Source of the DNA: Pleomorphomonas carboxyditropha
GTDB taxonomy: Bacteria; Pseudomonadota; Alphaproteobacteria; Rhizobiales; Pleomorphomonadaceae
Direction of reading: 5' to 3'
Assembly (NCBI RefSeq): GCF_002770725.1
Contig: NZ_NQVN01000004.1
Span: forward strand, 213,904-277,903
Length of the DNA stretch: 64,000 bases
In this document: piece by piece, positions 8,865 to 19,219 of the stretch
How the letters are laid out: each line of letters begins with the position of its first letter
How positions within the stretch are numbered: position 1 is the first letter of the stretch
Made by a program: the position numbers and the translations under genes
The notes under the pieces: generated by a model
What the model was told of the DNA's origin: nothing
What the model saw: the letters and a program-made list of their open reading frames with translations, nothing else
Database searches by the model: none

Positions 8865-9755
8865 TCACTCCGCGGCGAGGCTCATCGCCTGATCGGCGGC
8901 GAGGTTGCCGAGCGAGGTGACGATGTGCTTGGCGAGCGCGTCGTGGATGGGGCTCTTGGCGTGCTCGGCGCGCAAGAGGCCGATCTCGGCCGGTTCGAGC
9001 TCGGGGAATCCCTCGCGCAGGCCGAGGATGCGCATGTTGGCCTTGAGGGCGCTTTCCGGCAGCACCGACACGGCGAGCCCGGCCAGCACCGCGCCCGACA
9101 GCGCCAGCGCGGCGCTGGAGATATAGGCGACGCGGAAGCGCCGGCCCTCGCGGTCGAGGGCGCGGACGACGTTGGCGCGCCAGCAGCAGTCGTCGGGGCC
9201 GAGGGCCAGCGGCACCGGATCGAGCTCGTGGACGCTGTGGTCGCGCGAGCCGACCCAGAACAGCGGCTCGCGGCGGATCACCTCGCCGCGCAGCGAACCG
9301 TAATAGCCATGGTTGATGATGCCGAGGTCGAGCCGGCCGTCGCGGATCATGTCGGAGACCGTGACCGAGCGCTGGCACTCGACGGTGATCTCGATCATCG
9401 GATTGATGCGCGAGAAGCCGGCCAGCACCGGCGGCAACAGCCGGTCGGCATAGTCGTCGGGAATGCCGAGACGAACCGAGCCGGTCAGGCCGGGATCCTC
9501 GAAGGCGGCCAGCGTCTCGTCGTTGAGGCGGATGAGGCGGCGCGCGTATTCGAGGAGACGCCGGCCGTCCTCGGTGAGCCGGCTCTGGCGGCCGTCGCGC
9601 GAGAAGATCGGCTTGCCGACGCGGTCTTCGAGGCGGCGCATCTGCATGGAGACCGCCGACTGGGTCTTGTGCACGACGTCGGCGGCGGCCGTGAACGAGC
9701 CGACCTCGGCGATGGCGACGAAGGTCCTGAGTTGATCAAGGTCGAGAACGTTCAT
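8865..9755 (-). CDS. LysR-family transcriptional regulator
   Basis: 296 residues. The N-terminal winged helix-turn-helix (LDQLRTFVAIAEVGSFTAAA, QSAVSMQMRRLE) is followed by a substrate-binding domain of the PBP2 fold. The start is placed at the ATG at 9755; a TTG at 9764 extends the frame by only three residues. The closest palindrome upstream is TTGATATCAA at 9860-9869, a possible autoregulatory site. Effector and targets are unknown; candidates are itself, the LysE exporter and the divergent DUF1127 gene. Confidence 0.9.
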   Translation of the reverse strand: MNVLDLDQLRTFVAIAEVGSFTAAADVVHKTQSAVSMQMRRLEDRVGKPIFSRDGRQSRLTEDGRRLLEYARRLIRLNDETLAAFEDPGLTGSVRLGIPDDYADRLLPPVLAGFSRINPMIEITVECQRSVTVSDMIRDGRLDLGIINHGYYGSLRGEVIRREPLFWVGSRDHSVHELDPVPLALGPDDCCWRANVVRALDREGRRFRVAYISSAALALSGAVLAGLAVSVLPESALKANMRILGLREGFPELEPAEIGLLRAEHAKSPIHDALAKHIVTSLGNLAADQAMSLAAE

Positions 9756-10027
9756 CTTCAACAATCCTGATGGATGGCCGATCGGTTTGGCTTTTAGAGA
9801 TCTCCGCCGGTTTTCGGGTGGCGTCCCATCGCCCCGCGTGATCTCATGCTGTCAGGATGTTGATATCAAGTTCCGTCATGGAAAGCATCAAAAACATGCG
9901 TTGGACTGATTGATAGCCCCATGAGATAAATCCACTATCGAAACACAGCGGCGGCATTCCCATCTCAGATATGCATTGCTGCCATGTTCTGCCCATCGGG
10001 CGGTTCAAGTTCGCTGGAGCCAAGACA

Positions 10028-10351
10028 ATGACCCTGATCCTCGATCATGCGTCCTCGCGCCGCGTCTCCTCCCTTCGCCCCGTTCACGAGGCGACCCGCT
10101 TCGCAGGCGCCCTGTTCAGCCGTCTCGGCGCGCTGATTGCCGCGGAAATCGATCGCCGGCAAACCATGCAACTGCTGGAGTTCGACGCGCGCGCGCTGAA
10201 GGACATGGGCATTTCTCATGCCGACGTCGAGGGCGCGCTGCTGGTGCCGATCGACCGCAAGCCGAGCCACACGCTGGCCGCCCGGCGCGCCGAGGCCCGT
10301 CGCGCCGAACGGGAGCAGGCCCTCGAGGCCGCCGCCGCGCTTCGTGAATAA
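10028..10351 (+). CDS. DUF1127 small protein 1
   Basis: 107-residue basic protein whose centre (DRRQTMQLLEFDARALKDMGISHADVEGAL) is the DUF1127 (YjiS-like) motif. Members in Rhizobiales have been linked to RNA turnover and phosphate or stress physiology. The start at 10028 has GGAG nine bases upstream; an upstream in-frame ATG at 9971 adds an unlikely cysteine-rich leader. It is followed by two hairpins and a second DUF1127 gene. Confidence 0.8.
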   Translation: MTLILDHASSRRVSSLRPVHEATRFAGALFSRLGALIAAEIDRRQTMQLLEFDARALKDMGISHADVEGALLVPIDRKPSHTLAARRAEARRAEREQALEAAAALRE

Positions 10352-10377
10352 CACGTACGTGTTTCATAAGAGTCCCG

Positions 10378-10412
10378 CATAAGTCCAATCGAAAACATTC
10401 GCCGGACTTATG
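10378..10412. promoter_or_regulatory. Hairpin with 9-bp arms between DUF1127 genes
   Basis: Perfect inverted repeat CATAAGTCC/GGACTTATG (10378-10386 and 10404-10412), 26 bp after the first DUF1127 stop. AT-rich arms and no T-tract make it more likely regulatory than a terminator. Confidence 0.5.
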
Positions 10413-10430
10413 AAAAGGTAAACGAAATCC

Positions 10431-10459
10431 CAACGGGGCTTCCAGGCGAAGCCCCGTTG
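10431..10459 (+). terminator. Terminator-like hairpin upstream of second DUF1127 gene
   Basis: Perfect 11-bp arms (10431-10441 and 10449-10459) and 7-nt loop; no strong T-tract follows. It could terminate the first gene or attenuate the second. Confidence 0.55.
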
Positions 10460-10539
10460 CCACCTTCACCCCTCGACCTCAACCCCTGACCCAACGCGCA
10501 ACGCGCCAAACCATCCCAAGCCCCTTGATGGAGCCGATC

Positions 10540-10878
10540 ATGTCCACGACCCTCGCGTCCAACACCTACGCCGCCGCCTTTGTCACGACGTCCGCCTCGC
10601 TGGTGCGCGCCGCTGCCGAGCGCACCGCGTTCGTCGCGAAGATCCTGGCCAATCGCTGGATGGCCAAACAACTCTGCGACTTTACCGACCATGAGCTGGC
10701 CGACATTGGCCTCAGCCGATCCGACGTACGCGAGGCCCTCGACAGCCCGCTCTACGCCGATCCGTCGCTGACGCTCGCCGCCGTCGCCCATGGCAATTCG
10801 GTAAAAATGAGCAGTGTTGTCGCGCGCCGCGCGGAGAGCGTGGATTTCACGCCCTTGGTCAGGGGGAGGGAAGAATGA
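10540..10878 (+). CDS. DUF1127 small protein 2
   Basis: 112 residues with a DUF1127 motif in the middle (LANRWMAKQLCDFTDHELADIGLSRSD), preceded by a hydrophobic N-terminal stretch. GGAG lies six bases before the ATG at 10540. It overlaps the next gene by four bases (ATGA), so the two are translationally coupled. It is distinct from DUF1127 protein 1 outside the motif. Role unknown; an RNA-related regulatory function is inferred only from family work in other Rhizobiales. Confidence 0.8.
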   Translation: MSTTLASNTYAAAFVTTSASLVRAAAERTAFVAKILANRWMAKQLCDFTDHELADIGLSRSDVREALDSPLYADPSLTLAAVAHGNSVKMSSVVARRAESVDFTPLVRGREE

Positions 10879-11108
10879 TCGCGCCCAGACTGGAAGACTG
10901 CGTCAACGATCTCTGCCCGCTCACCCGCCGTCCCGTCAGCCCCGACGCCCTGACCTATTACAAGGGCAAGGTGGTCGGCTTTGCCGACCGGCAGGCGCGC
11001 GACACCTTCCTTGCGGCGATGCTGGCCTTCGAAACGGCCATCCAGCCGCCGCCGGAGGTCCGCTATTCGATGCCGCTCAAGAAGCAGAAGGAGCTCGAGG
11101 CGGCCTGA
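10875..11108 (+). CDS. Small YHS-like protein coupled to DUF1127
   Basis: 77 residues, unknown function. The segment [21 protein letters not shown] followed by [19 protein letters not shown] has the pattern of a YHS/TRASH-like domain (CP..GKPV...YKGK.YGFC...C...F), but the second metal-binding cysteine position is occupied by other residues, so metal binding is doubtful. The ATGA overlap with the DUF1127 gene argues strongly that it is real and co-expressed. Confidence 0.65.
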   Translation: MIAPRLEDCVNDLCPLTRRPVSPDALTYYKGKVVGFADRQARDTFLAAMLAFETAIQPPPEVRYSMPLKKQKELEAA

Positions 11109-11274
11109 GCGCGGTTTCACGCGGGCGCATTGCCACCCCAGCGCGCCCCATTTCGGGGTCCGGACCGCCTCCCTGCCGGACCCCATCCCATCCCGGCCCC
11201 CTGCCGGATCACCTGGCGGCGTCGCAAGGCGCCGCCTCTTTTTTTGCCCCGGCGGGACGTGCTATTGGCCTCTG

Positions 11275-12018
11275 ATGGCCCATTCCGATTTCCGCACGCC
11301 GCGCGTCTTCGTCGCAACGCCGCTCGACGGCGCGCCGGTGTCCTTCGACCGCGACCAGAGCAACTATCTCCTCAACGTGCTGCGCCTCAGGGAAGGCGAC
11401 GACGTGCTGGTGTTCGACGGCCGCAACGGCGAGTGGCGGGGCCGGCTCGGTCTGGCCGGCCGCAAGTCGGCCGAGCTCGCCGATCTCCGGCCGAGCCGGC
11501 CGCAGCCGCCCGCTCCCGACCTCCTTTATCTCTTCGCGCCGCTGAAGCACGCCCGGCTCGACTACATGGTTCAGAAGGCGGTGGAGATGGGCGTCGGCCG
11601 GATGCGGCCGGTGCTGACCCAGCATACCCAGGCGAGCCGGGTGAACATCGAGCGGATGCGGGCCAACGTGATCGAGGCGGCCGAGCAGTGCGGCGTGCTC
11701 CATGTTCCCGTGGTCGAGGATGAAGAAAAGCTCGACCGGACGCTCGAACGCTTCGGGCGCGACGAGCCCCGCCGCCGGCTGATCTTCTGCGACGAGGGAG
11801 AGGAGACGACCAATCCGCTTGCCGTCCTGTCGGCGCTGCCGCGCGGGCCGCTCGCCGTGCTGATCGGCCCGGAGGGCGGCTTCTCCGACGACGAGCGGCG
11901 GACCTTGCGCGCCCTGCCCTTCGTCACGGCGATTCCCCTCGGCCCGCGCATCCTCAGGGCCGACACGGCGGCGGTGGCGGCGCTCGCCGTGATCCAGGCG
12001 ACGCTCGGCGACTGGTAG
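11275..12018 (+). CDS. rsmE: 16S rRNA (uracil1498-N3)-methyltransferase
   Basis: Methylates U1498 of 16S rRNA using SAM. The 247-residue protein has an N-terminal PUA-like domain ([13 protein letters not shown]) and a C-terminal SPOUT knot domain with the family stretches [29 protein letters not shown] and [11 protein letters not shown]. The start at 11275 gives [13 protein letters not shown]; the frame is open further upstream without similarity. Confidence 0.93.
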   Translation: MAHSDFRTPRVFVATPLDGAPVSFDRDQSNYLLNVLRLREGDDVLVFDGRNGEWRGRLGLAGRKSAELADLRPSRPQPPAPDLLYLFAPLKHARLDYMVQKAVEMGVGRMRPVLTQHTQASRVNIERMRANVIEAAEQCGVLHVPVVEDEEKLDRTLERFGRDEPRRRLIFCDEGEETTNPLAVLSALPRGPLAVLIGPEGGFSDDERRTLRALPFVTAIPLGPRILRADTAAVAALAVIQATLGDW

Positions 12019-12142
12019 CCCCCTCTCCTGACATGTCCGCGTCCCGGGCTGGAGCAAAACGTTTCCCGCCGGCCGCCTTCCGACGATTGAACAAACCTTG
12101 CCGGGCGGCTAGTTTGCCGCCCAATCCTCGGGGAACCCATTC

Positions 12143-13531
12143 ATGGCGCGCGATACGTCCGACACCACGCCGATCACTTCCGTCGCCGATCTCGTCGAGC
12201 GGATCGCCGGCGGCTGCAAACCGAAGGCGCGCTGGCGGATCGGCACCGAGCACGAGAAGGTCGGCTTCCGCAAGTTCGGCCATAGTCCGGTGCCCTACGA
12301 AGGACCCGGCGGCATCCGCCAGCTCCTCGAAGGCATGGAGGGGCTGCTGGGCTGGGAGCCGATCGCCGACCAGGACTTGCCGATCGGCCTGCTCGATCCG
12401 GCCCACGGCGGCGCCATCAGCCTCGAGCCGGGCGGACAGTTCGAGCTCAGCGGCGCGCCGCTTTCCAACCTGCACCAGACGGCCACCGAGCTGCAGGCGC
12501 ACATGATGCAGGTGCTGGAGATCGCGACGCCGCTCAGGATCGGCTTCCTCGCCCTCGGCGCCAGCCCGGTGTGGACGCTGCCCGAGACGCCGGTGATGCC
12601 GAAATCGCGCTACGCCATCATGGCCGACTACATGCCGACGGTCGGCACGCGCGGCCTCGACATGATGTTCCGCACCGCCACCGTGCAGGTGAACCTCGAT
12701 TTCGCCTCCGAGGCCGACATGCGCCGCAAGATGCAGGTGTCGATCGCCCTGCAGCCGGTCGCCACGGCGCTGTTCGCCAACTCGCCCTATCTCGACGGCC
12801 GCGCCACCGGCCGGCTGTCGGAACGCTCCGAGATCTGGCGCGATACCGACAACGCGCGGGCCGGCATGATTCCCTTCGTGTTCGAGGAGAGCTTCGGGTT
12901 CGAGCGCTACGTCGAATGGGCGCTCGACGTGCCGATGTATTTCGTCAAGCGCGGCGACACCTACCACCGGGCCACCGACATCACCTTCCGGCAGTTCATG
13001 GCCGGCGCCTTCCGCAACCGGCTGCCCGACGTCGAGCCGACCATCGGCGACTGGGACAACCACCTCGGCACGCTGTTCCCCGAGGTGCGGCTCAAGCGCT
13101 ACCTCGAGATGCGCGGCGCCGATTCCGGCTCCACCGCCCATATCCTGGCGCTGCCGGCCTTCTGGGTCGGCCTCCTGTACGACCAGGCCTCGCTCGACGC
13201 CGCCTGGGATCTCGTCAAGGGCTGGAGCGAGGAGGAGCGGCAGCGCCTGCGCGACGACGTGCCGGCCCTGGCGCTCGGGGCGGAGATCGGCGGGCGGACG
13301 GTGCGCGACATCGGCCGCGAGGTGGTGGCGCTGTCGCGGGCCGGCCTTGCCCGGCGCGCCCGGCTCAACCGCTGCGGCGAGGACGAGACCCAGTATCTGA
13401 GGCCGCTCGACATCATCCTCGACCGCGGCAAGACGGAAGCCGAGGTGCTGCTGGAAAAATTCGGCGACAATCTCGACGGCATCTTCTGCGCGCTCGACAT
13501 GCAGCCGATGAGCGACCTCAACTGCCTGTGA
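12143..13531 (+). CDS. gshA: Glutamate-cysteine ligase, plant/alphaproteobacterial type
   Basis: ATP-dependent ligation of glutamate and cysteine, first step of glutathione synthesis. The 462 residues match the plant-like class: RIGTEHEKVGFRK near residue 30, SLEPGGQFELSGAPL near 95, then the SRYAIMADYMP and TVQVNLDF core segments. The family's usual length is 455-470. It lies between rsmE and xseA on the same strand but with about 120-bp gaps, so it probably has its own promoter. Confidence 0.94.
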   Translation: MARDTSDTTPITSVADLVERIAGGCKPKARWRIGTEHEKVGFRKFGHSPVPYEGPGGIRQLLEGMEGLLGWEPIADQDLPIGLLDPAHGGAISLEPGGQFELSGAPLSNLHQTATELQAHMMQVLEIATPLRIGFLALGASPVWTLPETPVMPKSRYAIMADYMPTVGTRGLDMMFRTATVQVNLDFASEADMRRKMQVSIALQPVATALFANSPYLDGRATGRLSERSEIWRDTDNARAGMIPFVFEESFGFERYVEWALDVPMYFVKRGDTYHRATDITFRQFMAGAFRNRLPDVEPTIGDWDNHLGTLFPEVRLKRYLEMRGADSGSTAHILALPAFWVGLLYDQASLDAAWDLVKGWSEEERQRLRDDVPALALGAEIGGRTVRDIGREVVALSRAGLARRARLNRCGEDETQYLRPLDIILDRGKTEAEVLLEKFGDNLDGIFCALDMQPMSDLNCL

Positions 13532-13638
13532 TCCGGCGGCCGGCCGGCGTTTGACGCCCCGCCTCGCGGCCGCCATGATCGCCCGATGCCCTCCGAGTCG
13601 CGCCGCGCGGCTCGCCCAACCTTGCCGGACATTCATCG

Positions 13639-15069
13639 GTGACCGACGTCTCTTCCAACGCCGCCGAATATACGGTTTCGGAAATCTCCTTCGCGCTCAA
13701 GCGCAGCATCGAGGACCAGTTCGGCTTCGTGCGCGTGCGCGGCGAGATTTCCGGCTACCGCGGGCCGCACTCCTCGGGACACGCCTATTTCGCCCTGAAG
13801 GACGAGGGCGCGCGCATCGAGGCCGTGGTCTGGCGCGGCGTGCTCGGCAAGCTGCGCTTCAAGCCCGAGGAAGGCATGGAGGTGATCGCCACCGGCCGGC
13901 TCACCACCTATCCCAACTCCTCCAAGTACCAGATCGTCATCGACGCGCTTGAACCGGCCGGCGCCGGGGCGCTGATGGCGCTGCTCGAAGAGCGCAAGCG
14001 CAAGCTCGGCGCCGAGGGGCTGTTCGATCCCGGCCGGAAGCAGCTTCTTCCCTACCTGCCGCGCGTCGTCGGCGTCGTCACCTCGCCGACCGGCGCGGTC
14101 ATCCGCGACATCCTGCATCGCCTCGCCGACCGCTTCCCGGTCCACGTGCTGGTCTGGCCGGTGAAGGTGCAGGGCGAGGGCTGCGGCAACGAGGTGGCGG
14201 CCGGCATCGCCGGCTTCAACGCGCTGGCCGAGGGCGGCGCCATCCCGCGGCCCGACGTGCTGATCGTGGCGCGCGGCGGCGGCAGCCTCGAGGACCTCTG
14301 GGGCTTCAACGACGAGGTAGTGGTGCGCGCCGCCGCGGCGAGCGACATTCCGCTGATCTCCGCCGTCGGCCACGAGACCGACTGGACGCTGATCGACCTC
14401 GTCGCCGACGTGCGGGCACCGACGCCGACCGGCGCGGCCGAAATGGCGGTGCCGGTGCGGCGCGAGCTCCTGGACCGCGTCGACGATCTCGGCCGCCGGC
14501 TCACCGGCGCCAGCCTGCGGGCGATCGACCTCAGGCGGACGCGGCTCGTGGCCTGCGCCCGCGCGCTGCCGCGCGCCGCCGATATTCTCGCCCTGCCGCG
14601 CCAGCGCTTCGACGCCGCCGCCAACGCCCTGCCGAAGGCGCTGATCGCCAACACGACGCTGCACGCCCGGCAGTTCGAGCGCGTCACCGCCCGCCTGACG
14701 CCGGCGAGCCTTCTCCGCACCCAGGCCCAGCTCGCCGAGCGGCTGTCGGTGCTGTCGGCGCGCGGCGGCCGGGCGGTGGGCGAACTGATCGCCCGCCGGC
14801 GGGCGCGGCTCGACCAGGTGGCGTCGGTGTTCGACGCGGTCAACCACATGGCGACGCTGAGGCGCGGTTATGCGCTGGTGCGCGACGATGGGGGAAAGCC
14901 GGTGTTCCGCGCCGGGGGGCTCCTCGCCGGCACGGCGATCGAGATCGAATTCGCCGACGGCCGGCTTCGCGGCCGGGTCGGCGACGAGGCGCCGGCGGCC
15001 GAGGCGAAGCCGGCGCCGCGCCGCGCCAAGGCGAAACACGATCCGGACGATCAGGGCAATCTATTCTGA
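13639..15069 (+). CDS. xseA: Exodeoxyribonuclease VII large subunit
   Basis: Large subunit of the single-strand DNA exonuclease ExoVII. The 476 residues include the N-terminal OB-fold ([21 protein letters not shown]), the catalytic domain with [14 protein letters not shown] and the [17 protein letters not shown] stretch, [10 protein letters not shown], and a coiled-coil region toward the C-terminus. No small subunit gene (xseB) is adjacent. The end overlaps a perfect hairpin shared with the convergent GGDEF gene. Confidence 0.95.
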   Translation: MTDVSSNAAEYTVSEISFALKRSIEDQFGFVRVRGEISGYRGPHSSGHAYFALKDEGARIEAVVWRGVLGKLRFKPEEGMEVIATGRLTTYPNSSKYQIVIDALEPAGAGALMALLEERKRKLGAEGLFDPGRKQLLPYLPRVVGVVTSPTGAVIRDILHRLADRFPVHVLVWPVKVQGEGCGNEVAAGIAGFNALAEGGAIPRPDVLIVARGGGSLEDLWGFNDEVVVRAAAASDIPLISAVGHETDWTLIDLVADVRAPTPTGAAEMAVPVRRELLDRVDDLGRRLTGASLRAIDLRRTRLVACARALPRAADILALPRQRFDAAANALPKALIANTTLHARQFERVTARLTPASLLRTQAQLAERLSVLSARGGRAVGELIARRRARLDQVASVFDAVNHMATLRRGYALVRDDGGKPVFRAGGLLAGTAIEIEFADGRLRGRVGDEAPAAEAKPAPRRAKAKHDPDDQGNLF

Positions 15070-15078
15070 TCGTCCGGA
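15042..15078. terminator. Bidirectional terminator hairpin across the xseA stop
   Basis: Perfect 13-bp arms (15042-15054 and 15066-15078). The xseA stop at 15067-15069 lies within the right arm and the convergent GGDEF gene ends at 15080, so both genes read into the same hairpin. Confidence 0.7.
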
Positions 15079-15079
15079 A

Positions 15080-16708
15080 TCAGGCCGAGCGCGTCCGGCC
15101 GTCGCCCAGCTCGCCCGGCGGACGGGCGACCACGACGCGGTTGCGGCCGGCCCGCTTGGCGGCATAGACGGCCTTGTCGGCCTGCTGCAACATCTGCTCG
15201 AAAGAGGCGGCCGTATCCGGATAGGCGGAAATGCCGGCCGAGAAGGTGATCTCCGCCGCTCCCTGGCTGGTCGCCACCGGCTGGGCGCGAATGACCGCCC
15301 GCCACGCCTCGGTCCGGGCGCGCGCCTCCTCGATGTCGGCGTTGGGCATCAGCACCAGGAACTCCTCGCCGCCCATGCGCACGGCCACCTCGCCGGGCCG
15401 GAGCGACCGCGCGAGCACGCCGGCCATCGCCACCAGCGCGTCGTCGCCGGCCTTGTGACCGTAGGTGTCGTTGAGCCGCTTGAAATGATCGAGGTCGAGC
15501 GAGACGGCGACCAGCGATCGCCCGACGGCGTCGGCCGTGTCGATCAGCCGGCCGGAGATGTTCTCGAGAATGCGCCGGTTGTGAAGGCCGGTCAGGCTGT
15601 CGCGGTGCGCCATCTCGTGCAACTGCTCCTGCAGGCGTAGGTTGGCTTCGAGGCGCTCCTCCATCAGCCGCGTCGAGACGAAAAGGCTTTCCTGGGCACG
15701 CAGGTAGTCGGTGATGTCGCGCAGCACGTAGGCGACGCTCCGCGAATGGCGCACGGCGTCGACGGCCATGGTCCGCACCTCGTAGACGCGGTCGCCCCGC
15801 CGCCAGCGGTGGACCAGCTCGCTGCCGTCGAACAGGCTCGCCCGGTCGGCGGGGCCGAATGTGGCGCCCAGCTCGGAAAAGGGTTGTCCGACGAGCTGCC
15901 TGCCGTCGAAGATCGCCCGCATCGCCGCGTTGGCCTCGGCGATGAACCCGTTGCCGGAGACCACCAGAATGCCGTCGGGATGGGCGGCGACCACCGCGCC
16001 GATGGCGACGGGCGCCAGCGACAGGAACTGGTTGCGGCTGATCAGCACCCCGTAGATCATCGGCGCCAGGACATAGGCGAGCGGCGTCGGGTCGAAGCCG
16101 AAGACGCGGATGCCCGCCAGATTGTAGGCGGCGTTGGCCGCCCACGGCACCATTGCCGAAACCAGAAGGCCGATGAACTGGATGCGATGCACTCGCGGGG
16201 CGCGGATTGCCGCCCTAAGCGTCCGGACGGCCGTCAACGCCATGAAGAAATAGATGGCGATCATCGCCGCGAAGAACACCGGCCCGTGCTCGTAGTGCAG
16301 TTGATGCGGGTAGGCGGGCGTCGGCGCCGGCGTGATGGCGACATAGACGAGATGATGCACGTCGTTGGTCATCGCGATCGTCAGCATCACCAGCCCGGCC
16401 GCGATGGCGAGGCCGGTGTGCAGCGCGGCGTTGGGCAGGTCGGAACCGCGGATGTAGGCGGTCATGAACAGCATCCACGAGATCGGCGTGGTGACGATGC
16501 CGTACCAGGCGAGCTCGGCGTAGAATATCTTCGTCGCCGGATCGCTGGCGCTGATGTCGAAAAACGCGCTGACCGCCCACCAGCCGCCGGAGGCCATCAG
16601 CATCAGATAGTCGGTGCGCCCGGGGAAGTTGCCGAGCCGCAGCGTATGCCATGCGGTCAAGACCGCCCCGACCACGACGAAAGCCAGGATGACGGCGGCA
16701 GGCTGCAC
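15080..16708 (-). CDS. Membrane diguanylate cyclase with PAS and GGDEF domains
   Basis: Predicted cyclic-di-GMP synthase at the inner membrane, about 542 residues. The N-terminal seven-helix sensor region resembles the histidine-kinase N-terminal 7TM module, followed by a PAS domain ([19 protein letters not shown]), a short coiled coil, and a C-terminal GGDEF domain ([17 protein letters not shown]). The active site is intact (GGEEF); the inhibitory site reads RPGE instead of RxxD, so product inhibition may be weakened. The GTG at 16708 with GGAG upstream places the first membrane helix at the N-terminus; a GTG at 16831 without a Shine-Dalgarno is the alternative. Confidence 0.85.
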   Translation of the reverse strand: MQPAAVILAFVVVGAVLTAWHTLRLGNFPGRTDYLMLMASGGWWAVSAFFDISASDPATKIFYAELAWYGIVTTPISWMLFMTAYIRGSDLPNAALHTGLAIAAGLVMLTIAMTNDVHHLVYVAITPAPTPAYPHQLHYEHGPVFFAAMIAIYFFMALTAVRTLRAAIRAPRVHRIQFIGLLVSAMVPWAANAAYNLAGIRVFGFDPTPLAYVLAPMIYGVLISRNQFLSLAPVAIGAVVAAHPDGILVVSGNGFIAEANAAMRAIFDGRQLVGQPFSELGATFGPADRASLFDGSELVHRWRRGDRVYEVRTMAVDAVRHSRSVAYVLRDITDYLRAQESLFVSTRLMEERLEANLRLQEQLHEMAHRDSLTGLHNRRILENISGRLIDTADAVGRSLVAVSLDLDHFKRLNDTYGHKAGDDALVAMAGVLARSLRPGEVAVRMGGEEFLVLMPNADIEEARARTEAWRAVIRAQPVATSQGAAEITFSAGISAYPDTAASFEQMLQQADKAVYAAKRAGRNRVVVARPPGELGDGRTRSA

Positions 16709-16928
16709 GAGTGTTCGAGCTCCGGGACAATCGCTCGTTTGGGGCGGTTCGGCGACGTTATTCTGCGGGTTCTTTCGATTTCGTTTCGACTTTATGCGGG
16801 TCCTCGCGAAAAAATGCACGCCTCCAAGCACCGGCAGGACTAGACAGCGGGCGTCGCAACGGCTTTCGTTGGGGCCGCCAGCCGTATGCGGCCGAGCTGC
16901 CCTTGCTTCTCAACCGAGACATATCAAG

Positions 16929-19097
16929 ATGACCGCCTATCGCACGCTGAACGGCCTCAAGGTTGCCGCCGAACTTGTCGATTTCATGGAGTGGGAGGCG
17001 CTGCCCGGCAGCGGCCTCGCAGCCGATGGCTTCTGGGCGGCGCTCGCCGACATCATCGGCCGCTTCGGCCCCGAGAACAGGCGGCTTCTCGAACGGCGCG
17101 ACGCCTTGCAGCGGCAGATCGACGCCTGGCATACCGCCCACCCCGGCGCCGTCGATCCCGCGGCCTATCGGGCGTTCCTCACGGAGATCGGCTATATCGT
17201 CGCCGAACCGGCGCCCTTCTCCATCGAGACGACCGGCGTCGATCTGGAGATCGCCGAGGTCGCCGGGCCGCAGCTCGTCGTGCCGGTGATGAACGCCCGC
17301 TACGCGCTCAACGCCGCCAACGCCCGCTGGGGCAGCCTCTATGACGCCCTCTACGGCACCGATGCCCTCGGCACGCCGCCGCCCACGGGCGGGTTCGACG
17401 CCGAACGGGCGAAGGCGGTGGTGGCGCGCGCCAGGACGGTGCTCGACGGGGTGGCGCCGCTCGCCTCCCGCGGCCATGCCGACGTCGTCGCCTACTTCAT
17501 CACCGAGGATGGCCTCAAGGTGCGCTTTGCCGACGGCAACGAGGAGGAGCTCGCCGATCCCGAGGCCTTCGTCGGCTACCGCGGCGATCTGGAGGAGCCG
17601 GCCGGCATTCTGCTGCAGCGGAACGGCCTGCATGTCGACATCCACTTCGACCGGGGGCAGCCGACCGGAGCCAGCGATCCGGCCGGCATCGCCGACATTC
17701 TGGTCGAGAGCGCGCTCACCACCATCATGGACTGCGAGGATTCGGTGGCCGCCGTCGATGCCGAGGACAAGGTGGCCGTCTATCGCAACTGGCTCGGGCT
17801 GATGCGCGGCGATCTCCAGGCGAGCTTCGACAAGGGCGGCGTCGCCACGACGCGGCGGCTGGCCGCCGACCGCAGCTTCATCCGGCGCGACGGTTCGGAC
17901 GGCGCGCTGAAGGGCCTCAGCCTGATGCTGGTGCGCAACGTCGGCTCGCTTCTCACCACCGACGCGGTGCTCGACGCCGACGGCCACGAGACGGCCGAAT
18001 GCCTCGTCGATGCGCTGGTCACCTCGGCGATCGCCCTCCACGACGTCGGTCCGAACGGCCGGCACGCCAACAGCCGCACCGGCGCCGTCTACATCGTCAA
18101 GCCGAAGATGCACGGCCCCGACGAGGTCGCCGTCGCCGACCGGTTGTTCTCGGCGGTCGAGGCGGCGCTCGGCCTTCCGCCGCTCACCCTCAAGATGGGC
18201 ATCATGGACGAGGAGCGGTGCACCTCGGTCAACCTCCGCGCGGCGATCGCTGCGGCGAAATCGCGCGTGTTCTTCATCAACACCGGCTTCCTCGACCGCA
18301 CCGGCGACGAGATCCACACCTCGATGCTGGCCGGCCCGATGGTGCGGAAGGGCGACATGAAGTCGTCGGCCTGGATCGCCGCCTACGAGGCGGGCAACGT
18401 CGACGCCGGCCTGGCGCTCGGCTTTTCCGGCCGCGCCCAGATCGGCAAGGGCATGTGGGCGGCGCCCGACCGCATGGCGGCGATGCTCGCCGAGAAGATC
18501 GGCCATCCGCGCGCCGGCGCCTCCACCGCCTGGGTGCCGTCGCCGACGGCGGCGACGCTGCATGCCCTGCACTATCTCGAGGTCGACGTCGCCGCCCGGC
18601 AGGCCGAGCTTTCCGGCCGCGAGCCCGCTTCGCTCGATGCGCTGCTGACGCTGCCGATCGCCCCGGATCGCCCGTGGAGCGCCGCCGAGATCGCCGAGGA
18701 ACTCGACAACAACGCGCAAGGGCTTCTCGGCTACGTCGTCCGCTGGATCGACCAGGGCGTCGGCTGCTCCAAGGTGCCGGACATCCACGACGTCGGCCTG
18801 ATGGAGGACCGGGCGACGCTGCGCATCTCCAGCCAGCACATCGCCAACTGGCTGAAGCACGGCGTCGTCAGTCGCGAACAAGTGATGACGACGCTGGAGC
18901 GGATGGCGGCCGTCGTCGACCGGCAGAACGAGGGCGACCCGGCCTACCGGCCGATCGGCAACGATTTTGCCGGATCGCTGGCCTTCCAGGCCGCCGTCGA
19001 GCTGGTGCTGACCGGCGACCGCCAGCCGAACGGCTATACCGAGCCGGTGCTTACCGCCTTCCGGCGTAGGCGAAAGGTCGAGATCGCCATGAGATGA
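16929..19097 (+). CDS. glcB: Malate synthase G
   Basis: Condenses glyoxylate with acetyl-CoA to malate (glyoxylate bypass, glycolate use). The 722 residues equal the usual MSG length. Recognisable stretches are [43 protein letters not shown] and [12 protein letters not shown]. The ATG at 16929 begins [12 protein letters not shown], matching the family N-terminus; upstream frame extension is non-homologous. No isocitrate lyase is nearby. Confidence 0.95.
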   Translation: MTAYRTLNGLKVAAELVDFMEWEALPGSGLAADGFWAALADIIGRFGPENRRLLERRDALQRQIDAWHTAHPGAVDPAAYRAFLTEIGYIVAEPAPFSIETTGVDLEIAEVAGPQLVVPVMNARYALNAANARWGSLYDALYGTDALGTPPPTGGFDAERAKAVVARARTVLDGVAPLASRGHADVVAYFITEDGLKVRFADGNEEELADPEAFVGYRGDLEEPAGILLQRNGLHVDIHFDRGQPTGASDPAGIADILVESALTTIMDCEDSVAAVDAEDKVAVYRNWLGLMRGDLQASFDKGGVATTRRLAADRSFIRRDGSDGALKGLSLMLVRNVGSLLTTDAVLDADGHETAECLVDALVTSAIALHDVGPNGRHANSRTGAVYIVKPKMHGPDEVAVADRLFSAVEAALGLPPLTLKMGIMDEERCTSVNLRAAIAAAKSRVFFINTGFLDRTGDEIHTSMLAGPMVRKGDMKSSAWIAAYEAGNVDAGLALGFSGRAQIGKGMWAAPDRMAAMLAEKIGHPRAGASTAWVPSPTAATLHALHYLEVDVAARQAELSGREPASLDALLTLPIAPDRPWSAAEIAEELDNNAQGLLGYVVRWIDQGVGCSKVPDIHDVGLMEDRATLRISSQHIANWLKHGVVSREQVMTTLERMAAVVDRQNEGDPAYRPIGNDFAGSLAFQAAVELVLTGDRQPNGYTEPVLTAFRRRRKVEIAMR

Positions 19098-19219
19098 ATT
19101 GATCGGCGCCAAGACCTATCTAAGGATTATGGCGCCGGTGGTTTTGTGGTCTCGTACAAGAGCTTGCCGCCGGTGCCGGGTCGCCGGGACCCTTTTGAAG
19201 TCGCTGAGGAGGCGCCGCC

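Noticed and set aside
9860..9869. TTGATATCAA, resembling FNR half-sites.
   Set aside because: Half-sites abut without the 4-bp spacer of an FNR/FixK box; at best a LysR-type palindrome.
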